From Polaribacter sp. Hel1_85 (GTDB taxonomy: Bacteria; Bacteroidota; Bacteroidia; Flavobacteriales; Flavobacteriaceae): a stretch of 64,000 nucleotides of DNA. Made by a program: the position numbers and the translations under genes. The notes beneath the pieces were generated by a model. The model did no database searches and was not told where the DNA came from. It worked only from the letters and a program-made list of their open reading frames with translations. Each line of letters begins with the position of its first letter. Within the stretch, counting starts at the first letter, position 1. Shown here piece by piece: positions 18,739 to 28,026 of the stretch. The DNA is taken from the NCBI RefSeq assembly GCF_000766795.1, contig NZ_JPDS01000001.1, forward strand, positions 315,001 to 379,000. The letters run 5' to 3'.

Positions 18739-19952
18739 TGAAAAAAACTATTTGGGTATTAAATATGACTGCAGGAAAATTGGATTCTGGTTGGGGAGAA
18801 CGTCATTATTATTTTAGTAAATACTGGATAAAAAAAGGATATGATGTTAAGATAATATCTGGTTCTTACAATCATTTATTTCATAATCAGCCAAAAATAA
18901 ATCAAAAGCAAAACTTCACATTAGAAAAATTAGAAGAAGGGATTACTTTTTGTTGGGTTAAAATACCAGAATATGACGGAGGAAGTATCTTTAAACTATG
19001 GAGTATGATTGTTTTTGCAATAAAAACAGCTTTTCTAAAAAAAGAATTATTAGGTAAACCAGATGTTATACTTGTTTCTTCAATGCCTATTTTTCCTATT
19101 CTAACAGGTTGGTTTTTAAAAAGAAAATATAAAGTTAAAACTCTTTTTTTTGAAATTAGAGATTTATGGCCTCTTACACCAATGTATTTAAAAGGGTATT
19201 CTAAAAATCATCCAATGGTAATTTTAATGAGATGGGTAGAGAAATTTGGTTATAAAAAAGCAGATTATATTATTAGCTTATTACCAAATGCACACAAGTA
19301 TATAAACCCTATTTCTAAAAACCCTAATAAATTTGTATGGATACCTAATGGAATTGATGAGTCGTTATTAAAGAAAGAGGAACTTACACTTGAAATAATT
19401 AACCAAATTCCAAAAAATAAATTTATTATTGGTTATACAGGAACAATGGGAATGGCAAATGCTTTAGAGTATTTAATTGAAGCATCAATATCTTTAAAAT
19501 TTGAGAAAGATATTCACTTTGTTTTTGTTGGAGATGGTTATTTAAAAGAAGAATTAATAAAACAAGTTGATAGTCAGGATAATGTTTCTTTTATTTCTAA
19601 AATAAATAAAAATCAAGTACAAAGTATGTTGGCTCTTTTTGATGTTTGCTTTGTAGGAAGAAACAATACCCCTTTATTTGACTATGGTGTGTCTTCTAAC
19701 AAGTTTTTTGATTATATGCTAGCAAAAAAGCCTATAATATCTTCATCTAATAGAATAAAAGATCCTGTAGAATTATCTGGTTGTGGTTTTGTTGTTCCTC
19801 CAGAAAATTCTAAAGAGATTGCTGATGTGGTTTTAAAGCTAAAAGAGATGACAATCCAAGAGAGGAGTGATTTAGGTTTAAAGGGCTATAATTATGTTAA
19901 AAAACATCATAACTTTAATTACTTGAGTGGTTTATATGAAAAACTATTTTAG
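18738..19952 (+). CDS. Glycosyltransferase family 4 (WbuB/WcaI-like)
   Basis: A 404-residue GT-B protein. The N terminus has SGWGERHYYFSKYWIKKGYDVKIISG, and FFEIRDLWPLTP near 138 is the signature of WbuB-like GT4 proteins, which often add the second sugar or an N-acetylfucosamine. Donor-side sequence includes VWIPNGID near 197, YTGTMGMANALEYL near 235 and PLFDYGVSSNKFFDYMLAKKP near 315. It overlaps the stop of the previous gene by one base, is the last forward gene of the block, and its stop abuts the stop of wecB on the other strand. Confidence 0.88.
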   Translation: MKKTIWVLNMTAGKLDSGWGERHYYFSKYWIKKGYDVKIISGSYNHLFHNQPKINQKQNFTLEKLEEGITFCWVKIPEYDGGSIFKLWSMIVFAIKTAFLKKELLGKPDVILVSSMPIFPILTGWFLKRKYKVKTLFFEIRDLWPLTPMYLKGYSKNHPMVILMRWVEKFGYKKADYIISLLPNAHKYINPISKNPNKFVWIPNGIDESLLKKEELTLEIINQIPKNKFIIGYTGTMGMANALEYLIEASISLKFEKDIHFVFVGDGYLKEELIKQVDSQDNVSFISKINKNQVQSMLALFDVCFVGRNNTPLFDYGVSSNKFFDYMLAKKPIISSSNRIKDPVELSGCGFVVPPENSKEIADVVLKLKEMTIQERSDLGLKGYNYVKKHHNFNYLSGLYEKLF

Positions 19953-21002
19953 CTATTTATAATATTTTACTATTGTATCAACTATTATTTCAGCTGTATT
20001 TCCTTTTCCATATAAACTATCATTCCAATTTAATAAATCATTAGTAAATATATTCTTTAAGTCAGATAATTCATCAAAAATCAATTTATTTTTATCATCG
20101 ACCAATGTCTCAATCCATTCTGTTTCTTTTCTAATAGTAACACATTGTTTTTTTAACCAATATGCTTCTTTTTGCATTCCACCACTATCTGTTAATAAAC
20201 CATTACTACTATTTAAATAAGAAAGATTATCAAAATATGATTGAGGGTTTATAAAATGAATGTTTGAATAGGATTCTCTTTTTATATTGTATTGGTTCAT
20301 TAATTTTGTTGTTCTAGGGTGTATAGACATCACTACTTTTAACTTCATTGAGTTTAATGACTTTAATACTAAAGAAAGTCGTTCTTTATCATCAGTATTA
20401 TATGGACGATGAATAGTAGCATAATAAAAATTAGAAAATGGTTTTTTAATAGTTAAGTGATTGTTTTTTTTAATATAAAAAACTAAATCTTTCATAATAT
20501 CTCCTACCTCGATTACATTATCTAAGACCCCTTCTTTCTGTAAGTTTTTTGTTGCCAATTGAGAAGGAACAAATAGTAGATTAGAAACATGATCAGTTAG
20601 AACTCTATTAATTTCTTCTGGCATTTTTTTATTATAACTTCTAAGTCCAGCTTCTATATGAAAAATTGGAATTGCTAGTTTTGAACCAGCAAGAGAAGCA
20701 GCCAAAGTTGAGTTTGTGTCACCATAAACAACAATACCATCTGGTTTTTCTTTAAGTAGAATTTCTTCAATTTCAATTATCATTTTTCCGGTTTGTAATC
20801 CATGACTTCCACCTCCTGTATTTAATTTATACTTAGGTTTTTTCATTCCTAATTCGTTAAAAAAAATGGCACTCATATTTTCATCGTAATGTTGTCCAGT
20901 GTGAATAGTTATTAAGTCTATTTTTTTTGTACTTGACTTTTCAAATGAAAAGTGTTTAATAAATTGAGGCCTTGCACCAACTACAGCAATAATTTTTATC
21001 AT
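19953..21002 (-). CDS. wecB: UDP-N-acetylglucosamine 2-epimerase, non-hydrolysing
   Basis: A 349-residue enzyme interconverting UDP-GlcNAc and UDP-ManNAc. GARPQFIKH at the N terminus, GDTNSTLAA near 94, HIEAGLRSYNKKMPEEINR near 115 and TDSGGMQKEAYWL near 268 are all WecB signatures, and distinguish it from the hydrolysing NeuC at 5954. It is the only reverse-strand gene inside the polysaccharide block and has no wecC dehydrogenase next to it, so the fate of UDP-ManNAc is not explained by the window. It is convergent, without spacing, to the GT4 gene and divergent from the WcaJ-like gene. Confidence 0.95.
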   Translation of the reverse strand: MIKIIAVVGARPQFIKHFSFEKSSTKKIDLITIHTGQHYDENMSAIFFNELGMKKPKYKLNTGGGSHGLQTGKMIIEIEEILLKEKPDGIVVYGDTNSTLAASLAGSKLAIPIFHIEAGLRSYNKKMPEEINRVLTDHVSNLLFVPSQLATKNLQKEGVLDNVIEVGDIMKDLVFYIKKNNHLTIKKPFSNFYYATIHRPYNTDDKERLSLVLKSLNSMKLKVVMSIHPRTTKLMNQYNIKRESYSNIHFINPQSYFDNLSYLNSSNGLLTDSGGMQKEAYWLKKQCVTIRKETEWIETLVDDKNKLIFDELSDLKNIFTNDLLNWNDSLYGKGNTAEIIVDTIVKYYK

Positions 21003-21184
21003 TATCTAATATTATATATTTAAAAATAATCGAAAATAAGATTATTGCCAAAATATTTATTACATTTATTTAACTATTTAAGTCAAATTGTTTTAACAAC
21101 ACTGTCTGAGACACTTTTTTTAACTTAATTAAAATAATTATTAGTAATAACTTTAAATCATTTATTAGTTAATATTCTTTTTTA

Positions 21185-21192
21185 TAAATTTG
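21185..21192 (+). promoter_or_regulatory. Candidate -7 element for the WcaJ-like gene
   Basis: TAAATTTG fits TAnnTTTG and lies in the 263-base divergent gap between wecB and the sugar transferase gene, 73 bases before the TTG start. The -33 position reads TTTA rather than TTTG. Nothing else structured was recognised in the gap, which is about 80% A+T. Confidence 0.35.
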
Positions 21193-21265
21193 TGATATTC
21201 ATAAATTTATTTCAATTAAAACTAAGTATTTGAATTCATCAATAAATTAGATAAAATATAAACAT

Positions 21266-22648
21266 TTGGCATCAAAAACATCCTATTTTAATTTATCTGA
21301 AAGAAAATTTTTTTTAAGAATTATAGACATTTTTATTCTTGTATTTAGTCTTTACCTAACCTACTCTTTTATAAATTTTAATTATATTAATTTTAAAAGT
21401 GAAGGAATATTAAATTGGTTTTTATTACTTATTTTTTATTATTTGATTTTTGGAGAAATATTCCAGTTATATAATTTAAATATTTCAAATAATAGATATA
21501 CCGTTGTTAGAAGTGTAACTTTAACAGCTTTTTTCACTACAATTTTTTATGTTTTTACTCCTTTTATTTCTCCAGAGTTACCATCTAACAGGTTACAGAT
21601 AGCATATTTCTTTTTAATTCTTTCTTTACCAGTTATAATTTGGAGGTTTTTGTACATGTGGTTAATATTTTCACCAAAGTATTTCAAAAACATAATTTTT
21701 ATAGGTAATTCAGATAGAATTCAGAAATTAATTTTAAAAGTAAAAAATGATAACATACATAACTTATATTGCTATTTATCTGATAAAAAAATAAAAGGTG
21801 TAACTAATTTTTATAATATTTCTACAAATAAAATATCAGATTTAATAAAAGATAATAATGTAACGGAGGTTATTGTATCCTTAAAAGATTTATCCTCTAT
21901 AGAGGTGAAAAAATTAAATAGAGAGTTGATATTATTATTCGAACAAGGAATTAACATCGTTAGCTATGAAACATTCTATGAAGAAGTTACAGCAAGGGTT
22001 CCAAAAGAATATTTACAGAATAATTTTTACAAATATTTAAATTTTAGTAAAAATAATAATAGTAGATTATATCTATTTGGTTTACGATTAGTTGACATTA
22101 TTCTTTCAATATTTGGACTTGTTATTTTATTAGTGCTAATCCCAATTTTGTTTTTAGGGAATTTAATTGGAAATCGAGGTGCTTTATTTTATAAACAAGA
22201 AAGAGTGGGGCAAAATGGTAAGAATTTCAATATTTTTAAACTGAGATCAATGGTTAAAAATGCGGAATCTAATGGAGCAGTTTGGGCTGTGAAAAATGAT
22301 AAAAGAATTACATCTTTCGGTAAATTTTTAAGAAATACTAGATTGGATGAAATTCCTCAATTTTATAATATTTTAAAAGGAGAAATGAGTATTATTGGTC
22401 CAAGACCTGAGAGACCAGAATTTGTGCATGATTTAGAGTCAAAAATTCCTTTTTATGCTATAAGAAATGTTGTTAGACCTGGATTAACAGGTTGGGCACA
22501 AGTTAATTACCCCTATGCTAATACAATTGAAGAACAAGAAATTAAATTGCGCTATGATTTGTATTATATTAAAGAAAGAAGTGCTTTTTTAGACTTTAAA
22601 ATCTTAATAAAAACAATAACTACTGTTTTATTTTATAGAGGTCAATAA
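21266..22648 (+). CDS. Initiating polyprenyl glycosylphosphotransferase (WcaJ-like)
   Basis: A 460-residue membrane enzyme that moves a sugar-1-phosphate to undecaprenyl phosphate, starting repeat-unit synthesis. Four N-terminal helices (about 15-125), a cytosolic middle domain, one re-entrant/TM segment near 270-292, and a C-terminal catalytic domain with KLRSMVKNAESNGAVWA, RLDEIPQFYNILKGEMSIIGPRPERPEF and PGLTGWAQVNY. The start is TTG at 21266; no ATG lies near the N terminus. Its 3' end overlaps the convergent DUF4105 gene by 21 bases. Confidence 0.92.
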   Translation: MASKTSYFNLSERKFFLRIIDIFILVFSLYLTYSFINFNYINFKSEGILNWFLLLIFYYLIFGEIFQLYNLNISNNRYTVVRSVTLTAFFTTIFYVFTPFISPELPSNRLQIAYFFLILSLPVIIWRFLYMWLIFSPKYFKNIIFIGNSDRIQKLILKVKNDNIHNLYCYLSDKKIKGVTNFYNISTNKISDLIKDNNVTEVIVSLKDLSSIEVKKLNRELILLFEQGINIVSYETFYEEVTARVPKEYLQNNFYKYLNFSKNNNSRLYLFGLRLVDIILSIFGLVILLVLIPILFLGNLIGNRGALFYKQERVGQNGKNFNIFKLRSMVKNAESNGAVWAVKNDKRITSFGKFLRNTRLDEIPQFYNILKGEMSIIGPRPERPEFVHDLESKIPFYAIRNVVRPGLTGWAQVNYPYANTIEEQEIKLRYDLYYIKERSAFLDFKILIKTITTVLFYRGQ

Positions 22649-23809
22649 TCGTTTTGATAAATAGAAATATCTAACAAAAAGTAATAGCAATAAAGGAATT
22701 ACTACTATTGGAAAAACCTGAATTTTAGCAAACCATAATACTGGAATAATTACTAAAAATAATATCAGTACAAACAAATAATTTTGTAACCATTTTTGTT
22801 GATTTTTTTTTACTAAAAGAAAAGCAACTATTAAGTTTGGTGCAAAAGCCCACAATACATTAAAATTACTTGGCGCTGTAGAATGACTTGAGAAAAACCA
22901 AAGAAATATCAGAATACAACCAATTAATCCAGTTATAAAAAATAATATAAAATCAAACCATCTTGTTCTTTTGTTCTTTTTAAAGTCTTTATAAGTAATA
23001 TAAATTCCTATAAGAGAAAGAATACTAAAAATTAAAAAAGGATTAAAAAATGAATTTTTAGGTTGTTTTTCTTCAAAATTTAAAAGGTTATCCTCTCTTT
23101 TTACTAATTTTTTTGACTGGTTTTTTATATAAACTGTTGCATTTTTAAATGCACTATATACAAAATCTGGTAAGTACATATATTCTTCAGAAGTAGCTTT
23201 TTTATCTAATTTTGTACCAGCAATTAAATTTAATCCAAAAGTTCCCCAAGAATTTAAATTGATTTCATTGTTTGTTAATTGTCTAAATGTTAGTTCTTTT
23301 TCTAGGTGATTATCGTTAAACAAAAGTTTACTACCTAAAACAGATTTTGTTATATCTCTTAATTTAGTAGCGCAATTATCAAAGTAAGGATCATAGAGGT
23401 AATCTCTGTTTTCTGGTGAAGCATTTTTTTCTAAAAAAATAAAATAAGCTTGTTTTTCTTCTTGCGTTAAATTTAAAACCTGTTGTTTAACCCAACGTTT
23501 ATCTCTTTTATAACTCGCTAAAAAGTATTTAAAGTCGTAGCGAGCTAGACTATAAATCATGTTTCCTTTTGCAAAATTTAATAAAAAATTTGGTTGATTA
23601 AAATCAAACATTCCATAGTTATAAATTAAATCTAAGTTTAAAATAGGGTCTTTAATTCTAATTGCAGAATGCCCAAAAGCTTCATATAATTCGTCTCCTG
23701 GTCCTGCAGTAATAATACTTACTTCAGAATACACAGAAAGTTGAACCTGAGCTTTTAATGGTGCATAAATGGAAAGTAAAAATAATAAAAAGAAGTATTT
23801 TTTTTTCAT
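22628..23809 (-). CDS. DUF4105 domain membrane protein
   Basis: A 393-residue protein with a signal peptide (about 1-20), an extracytoplasmic DUF4105 domain (about 25-240) and a C-terminal bundle of about five helices (from residue 258). AFGHSAIRI has His47 and FDNCATKLRD has Cys146, the two best conserved spots of the domain; a His-then-Cys order recalls circularly permuted papain-like enzymes (inference). Function is unknown. It follows the PorV/PorQ-like gene after 5 bases and is likely co-transcribed with it. Confidence 0.85.
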   Translation of the reverse strand: MKKKYFFLLFLLSIYAPLKAQVQLSVYSEVSIITAGPGDELYEAFGHSAIRIKDPILNLDLIYNYGMFDFNQPNFLLNFAKGNMIYSLARYDFKYFLASYKRDKRWVKQQVLNLTQEEKQAYFIFLEKNASPENRDYLYDPYFDNCATKLRDITKSVLGSKLLFNDNHLEKELTFRQLTNNEINLNSWGTFGLNLIAGTKLDKKATSEEYMYLPDFVYSAFKNATVYIKNQSKKLVKREDNLLNFEEKQPKNSFFNPFLIFSILSLIGIYITYKDFKKNKRTRWFDFILFFITGLIGCILIFLWFFSSHSTAPSNFNVLWAFAPNLIVAFLLVKKNQQKWLQNYLFVLILFLVIIPVLWFAKIQVFPIVVIPLLLLLFVRYFYLSKRLLTSIK

Positions 23810-23814
23810 AAAAA

Positions 23815-25029
23815 CTAGCGTCTAAAAAAACTATAATCAATAGTAATTGAAAAAATATTTGAATATAAAGCGTTACCAACACTACCAATATTGGTTAAAG
23901 CATAATCAATTTTGATTCCATTGTATTTAAAACCAACACCAAAATTAGGTTGTAAAGAAAGTGATTTTGTGTTGTCGTATTCTGTTATGTATTGAAAATT
24001 ACCAACTCCCGCTCTTAAATAAACCAATTTATCAAAATCTAATTGAAAACCTGCAGCAGGATCAATACTTAAAGCATCCGAAGCAAAAATATCGTTTGTT
24101 TTTGCAAAACGCATATTTGCATTTACTTCTGTAAGTAAATTAAAAAAACGTCCTATTTTCCAAGTTTTTGCAACTCCTAATTGTAATTTAGGTTTTGTTA
24201 CTTCTGTAGTTTCTGGTAATTCTTGATTTGGACTAATAACTTCTCCATTTTCATCTAAATAGGGAGTATTATCTTTGTAAGTTAAAATTTCTTCTCCATT
24301 TACTTCATTAACAAATAGTTGATTTCCATTTTCATCTACAAACCAATTTGCATCTTTTATTTTCTGAAATCCATCTTCATTTATGGCCCAACTATTAAAA
24401 GTAGTTGTAATATCTCTTGCCATCAATCCAAATTGCCAAGAATTTCTTTCAAATTGAATTCCTGCATCGAAACCAAATCCCCAAGAAGAAGCAAAATCAC
24501 CAATTATTCTTCTCACAATTTTAGCATTTACACCAAACTTAATATCCTTAAAAGGTAAGTTTCTAGCATAAGCAATATTAAAAGCATAATCAGCAGAAGA
24601 GAAAAGACTTATTCTGTTAAAATCTATGTTTCCATTGCTATCAATTAATTCTGTAGTATTTAAAATGTCATCAACACCAAAACGAATAATTGAAATTCCA
24701 ACGGCACTTTGCTTGTCAATTGGCATTGCAAAACTGGCATGATTATAATTAGCAATTCCAGCAAAATAAGAAGCATGCATTAAAGAACCTTGATAATCTT
24801 CTATACCAACTAAACCAGCTGGGTTCCAGTAAATCGAATTTACATCATTTGTAGTAGCAACAACACTTTTGCTCATTCCTAATCCTGCAGCATCAACACC
24901 AATTGTTAAAAATTCATTAGAATAATTTCTAAATGCTTGTGCAGATAAAAAGAGAGGAGTAAATAATAAAAAAAATAATATTTTGTGTTTCAAAAGGCGA
25001 AAATTATCAATACAAATATCTAAAAACAT
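23815..25029 (-). CDS. PorV/PorQ family outer-membrane protein (PorV2-like)
   Basis: A beta-barrel protein of up to 404 residues. It has a signal peptide ending LFLSAQ, then LTIGVDAAGLGMSKSVVATTNDVNSIYWNPAGL, the FadL/PorV-like N-terminal pattern of type IX secretion shuttle proteins, and an aromatic final residue pair FRR. PorV carries T9SS cargo from the translocon to the attachment complex; PorV-like paralogues are common in flavobacteria. The ATG at 25029 adds 12 polar residues before the signal peptide; a TTG at 24993 gives a normal signal peptide and may be the true start. Confidence 0.78.
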   Translation of the reverse strand: MFLDICIDNFRLLKHKILFFLLFTPLFLSAQAFRNYSNEFLTIGVDAAGLGMSKSVVATTNDVNSIYWNPAGLVGIEDYQGSLMHASYFAGIANYNHASFAMPIDKQSAVGISIIRFGVDDILNTTELIDSNGNIDFNRISLFSSADYAFNIAYARNLPFKDIKFGVNAKIVRRIIGDFASSWGFGFDAGIQFERNSWQFGLMARDITTTFNSWAINEDGFQKIKDANWFVDENGNQLFVNEVNGEEILTYKDNTPYLDENGEVISPNQELPETTEVTKPKLQLGVAKTWKIGRFFNLLTEVNANMRFAKTNDIFASDALSIDPAAGFQLDFDKLVYLRAGVGNFQYITEYDNTKSLSLQPNFGVGFKYNGIKIDYALTNIGSVGNALYSNIFSITIDYSFFRR

Positions 25030-25062
25030 ACTAAAATAACAGTAGTTTTTTAAAGATATTGT

Positions 25063-26046
25063 TTACTTAAGATTAATCTGAATATTTTCTCTGATAAATC
25101 GTTCAATTCTATGTTCTAACCAAGTGTTCTCTGCTGGTTTAAAAGAAGTTATAAATCCAACATGGCCACCATAATTTGGGCCTTCAAAAAAGAAAAAGTC
25201 AGAATTATAAGCTTCATCAAAAGGAAAACAATCTTTTGATAAAAAAGAATCATCTTTTGCATTAATCAATAAAGTTGGCTTTTTAATTTTAGATAAATAA
25301 GGTTTAGAACTCGCTTTTTCCCAATAATCTTCAGGACTTTCAAAATCAAAAACAGGTACCGTATATAAATGTTCTAAATGTTTAAACTTAGTAGCTTTAA
25401 ATAATTGTGTTTTATCTAAATTAAATTCTGGAAATTTATGTGCTTTTTCTAAAATTTTATTTTTTATTGTTTTAAAAAATACTTCTAGATATAATTTGTT
25501 TTTGAGTTTATCCATTTCTTTTTCAGCAGAAGTAATATCGATAGGAACAGAAACAGCAACTCCTCCTTTTATTTTTGGAGATATTTTTTCTGATTGCTCA
25601 CCTATATATTTTAATGTTAAATTTCCTCCTAAACTAAAACCAACAATGATTAAGTTTTCGTATTCATAATTGTCTAAAAGATAGTTTACAACAAAATCAA
25701 CATCTTCTGTTTTTCCACTATGATAAGTTCCTAAAAGTAAATTATCATCACCAGAACAGCTTCTTAAATTAAAACAAACGGTATCTAAACCTTTTTTATT
25801 TAGGTGTTTAGAAGTTGAAGCCATATATTTAGATTCTGAACTTCCTTCTAAACCATGAATCAATAATACCAAGGTTTTAGAACCAACTAAAGAAAAATCT
25901 AAATCTATAAAATCATGATCCCAAGTAGTTACTCTTTTTCGTAAATAACTACAAATATCTTTCATAAAAAGAGGTCTATACATCGTATTAAAATGACCAT
26001 TTTTAAAAGGCAAAGTAGGAGAGTAGTCTGAAGTGAAAACTGGCAT
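25063..26046 (-). CDS. YheT-like alpha/beta hydrolase
   Basis: A 327-residue cytoplasmic hydrolase of the YheT/ABHD1 type. LLIHGLEGSSESKYM near 77 is the oxyanion-hole loop, VGFSLGGN near 138 the nucleophile elbow (Ser), NAKDDSFL near 270 the acid and GGHVGF near 300 the His. The substrate of this family in bacteria is not settled; ester hydrolysis of lipids is likely. It is divergent from pssA. Confidence 0.88.
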   Translation of the reverse strand: MPVFTSDYSPTLPFKNGHFNTMYRPLFMKDICSYLRKRVTTWDHDFIDLDFSLVGSKTLVLLIHGLEGSSESKYMASTSKHLNKKGLDTVCFNLRSCSGDDNLLLGTYHSGKTEDVDFVVNYLLDNYEYENLIIVGFSLGGNLTLKYIGEQSEKISPKIKGGVAVSVPIDITSAEKEMDKLKNKLYLEVFFKTIKNKILEKAHKFPEFNLDKTQLFKATKFKHLEHLYTVPVFDFESPEDYWEKASSKPYLSKIKKPTLLINAKDDSFLSKDCFPFDEAYNSDFFFFEGPNYGGHVGFITSFKPAENTWLEHRIERFIRENIQINLK

Positions 26047-26141
26047 AGAATTTCTTTTCTTACAAATATGATGAAAAAATAAAGAATAATGAAAACCACT
26101 ATAAATTGATTTCTTATTTTAGCTTTTCAATCAATCAAAAA

Positions 26142-26897
26142 ATGAATATTAAAAAACACATTCCAAATTTAATAACACTTGGTAATCTTTTCTGTGGTAC
26201 AATTGCCACTATTCTTGCTGTAGAAGGTAATTTTGTTTTAGCAGGTTTATTTGTAGTTATTGGAATTTTATTTGATTTTTTTGATGGATTTGCTGCACGT
26301 TTACTAAACGTTACAGGTGAATTAGGAAAACAATTAGATTCTTTAGCAGATATGGTTACAAGTGGTGTTGTGCCAGGAATTATTATGTTCAATTTATTGT
26401 CAACAAATAATAAATTTGGTTCTTTTTCTGAAAGTACTGAGTTTATGAGTTGGAGTGGGTTTCAATTTGAACCTATTCAAATTTTAGGTTTATTATTAAC
26501 TCTCGGAGCTTGTTACAGATTGGCAAAATTTAATATTGATACTAGGCAGTCTGATTCTTTTATAGGTTTGCCAACGCCAGCAATGAGTTTATTTGTTATT
26601 TCTTTACCTTTAATTCAAGAATATTCTAATATTGAATTTGTACAAAACTTAATTACAAATAATTATTTTTTAATAGCCATAACAATACTTTTAACCTATT
26701 TAATGAATGCAGAAATCCCTTTGTTTTCATTAAAGTTTAAAGAGTATTCAGTAAAAAATAATTTAATGAAGTATTTGTTTTTAGTTACTTCTTTATTGAT
26801 GATTATTTTCTTGCATTATATTTCAATACCTTTGATAATCATTATTTATGTAGTTTTATCTATTATTTCAAACGATGGAAAAAAATCCGAAATTTAA
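26142..26897 (+). CDS. pssA: CDP-diacylglycerol--serine O-phosphatidyltransferase
   Basis: A 251-residue membrane enzyme making phosphatidylserine, the precursor of phosphatidylethanolamine. The CDP-alcohol phosphotransferase motif is complete: DGFAAR, then G eight residues later, then LDSLADMVTSG with both catalytic Asp residues (about 45-75). ATG at 26142 is chosen over an in-frame TTG at 26106 because homologues begin MNIKKHIPNLITLGNL. Hydrophobic helices follow to the C terminus. The next gene overlaps its end by 23 bases. Confidence 0.93.
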   Translation: MNIKKHIPNLITLGNLFCGTIATILAVEGNFVLAGLFVVIGILFDFFDGFAARLLNVTGELGKQLDSLADMVTSGVVPGIIMFNLLSTNNKFGSFSESTEFMSWSGFQFEPIQILGLLLTLGACYRLAKFNIDTRQSDSFIGLPTPAMSLFVISLPLIQEYSNIEFVQNLITNNYFLIAITILLTYLMNAEIPLFSLKFKEYSVKNNLMKYLFLVTSLLMIIFLHYISIPLIIIIYVVLSIISNDGKKSEI

Positions 26898-27249
26898 ATC
26901 TGTTAGAAGCTTTATTGGAGCTAAAGACTTCCAAGAATCAAGAAGTTTTTACAAAATAATGGGTTTTTCTGAAGTAGTTTTATCAGAAAACATGTCTCTT
27001 TTTAAAATTGATGAAAAACTGAGTTTTTATCTTCAAAAAGCATACGTAAAAGATTGGGTTGATAATTCTATGTTATTCTTAGAAGTTGAAGATTTAGAAG
27101 AGTATTTAGTAGAACTCAAGTCTAAGAAACTTACAGAGAAATTTTCAAAAGTTAGATTATCAGAAATTGTTGTAAACGATTGGGGAAAAGAATTCTTTTT
27201 ACATGATCCATCAGGAATTCTTTGGCATATTGGTAATTTTAAAAATTAA
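26875..27249 (+). CDS. VOC (glyoxalase/bleomycin-resistance fold) protein
   Basis: A 124-residue single-domain protein with the vicinal oxygen chelate pattern: FIGAKDFQESRSFYKIMGF in the first beta-alpha unit and FFLHDPSGILWHIGNF in the last. The His and Asp/Glu ligands of true glyoxalases are only partly present, so the reaction is not predicted. Its start lies 23 bases inside pssA and its end overlaps the convergent lptB by 4 bases. Confidence 0.8.
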   Translation: MEKNPKFKSVRSFIGAKDFQESRSFYKIMGFSEVVLSENMSLFKIDEKLSFYLQKAYVKDWVDNSMLFLEVEDLEEYLVELKSKKLTEKFSKVRLSEIVVNDWGKEFFLHDPSGILWHIGNFKN

Positions 27250-27983
27250 AAAACTTTCTTTTTCTTTAATTCGAAATCTTTACCTAAATATACTTTTCTA
27301 ACCATTTCATCTGCCGCTAATTCTTCTGGTGTTCCGCTTTTTAGAATACTGCCTTGATACATTAAATACGTTTTATCTGTAATCGCTAAAGTAGCTTGTA
27401 CATCATGATCTGTAATTAAAATACCAATATTTTTATTCTTTAATTGCGCAACAATACTTTGTATATCTTCAACAGCAATAGGATCTACACCTGCAAAAGG
27501 TTCATCTAATAAAATAAAATTTGGGTCAGAAGCTAAACAACGAGCAATTTCTGTTCTACGTCTTTCTCCACCAGATAATAAATCTCCTCTGTTTTTACGA
27601 ACATGACCAATATTAAATTCTTCAATAAGAGATTCTAATTTATCTTTTTGTTGTTTTTTAGTTAAGTCTGTAAATTGTAAAACAGACATAATATTATCTT
27701 CAACAGAAAGTTTTCTAAAAACAGATGCTTCTTGTGCTAAATATCCAATACCTTTTTGCGCACGTTTGTACATGGCATCTTCCGTAATTTCTTCATCATT
27801 TAAGAAAATTTTACCAGCATTAGGTTTTATCATTCCAACAATCATGTAGAAAGAAGTTGTTTTTCCAGCTCCATTTGGACCTAAAAGTCCAATAATTTCA
27901 CCTTGTTGAACTTCTAAAGAAATTCCTGTTACAACTTTTCTACTTCCGTAGATTTTTTCAATATTTTCTGCTCTTAAAATCAT
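27246..27983 (-). CDS. lptB: LPS export ABC transporter ATPase
   Basis: A 245-residue ATPase powering extraction of lipopolysaccharide from the inner membrane. Walker A GPNGAGKTT at 35-43, Q-loop near 84, signature LSGGERRR near 137 and Walker B FILLDEPFAGVDP near 155 are complete, and the sequence IEEFNIGHVRKNRGDLLSGGE is typical of LptB. It is the last gene of a reverse-strand group starting at kdsD, a common flavobacterial order tying LPS core synthesis and export together. Confidence 0.95.
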   Translation of the reverse strand: MILRAENIEKIYGSRKVVTGISLEVQQGEIIGLLGPNGAGKTTSFYMIVGMIKPNAGKIFLNDEEITEDAMYKRAQKGIGYLAQEASVFRKLSVEDNIMSVLQFTDLTKKQQKDKLESLIEEFNIGHVRKNRGDLLSGGERRRTEIARCLASDPNFILLDEPFAGVDPIAVEDIQSIVAQLKNKNIGILITDHDVQATLAITDKTYLMYQGSILKSGTPEELAADEMVRKVYLGKDFELKKKKVF

Positions 27984-28026
27984 AAATCAAATATAGTAAA
28001 TGATTGAGGTTGAAATCTTAAATATA

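Noticed and set aside
24319..24558. Forward frame inside the PorV-like gene
   Set aside because: Shadow of a real reverse-strand gene with clear homology and signal peptide.
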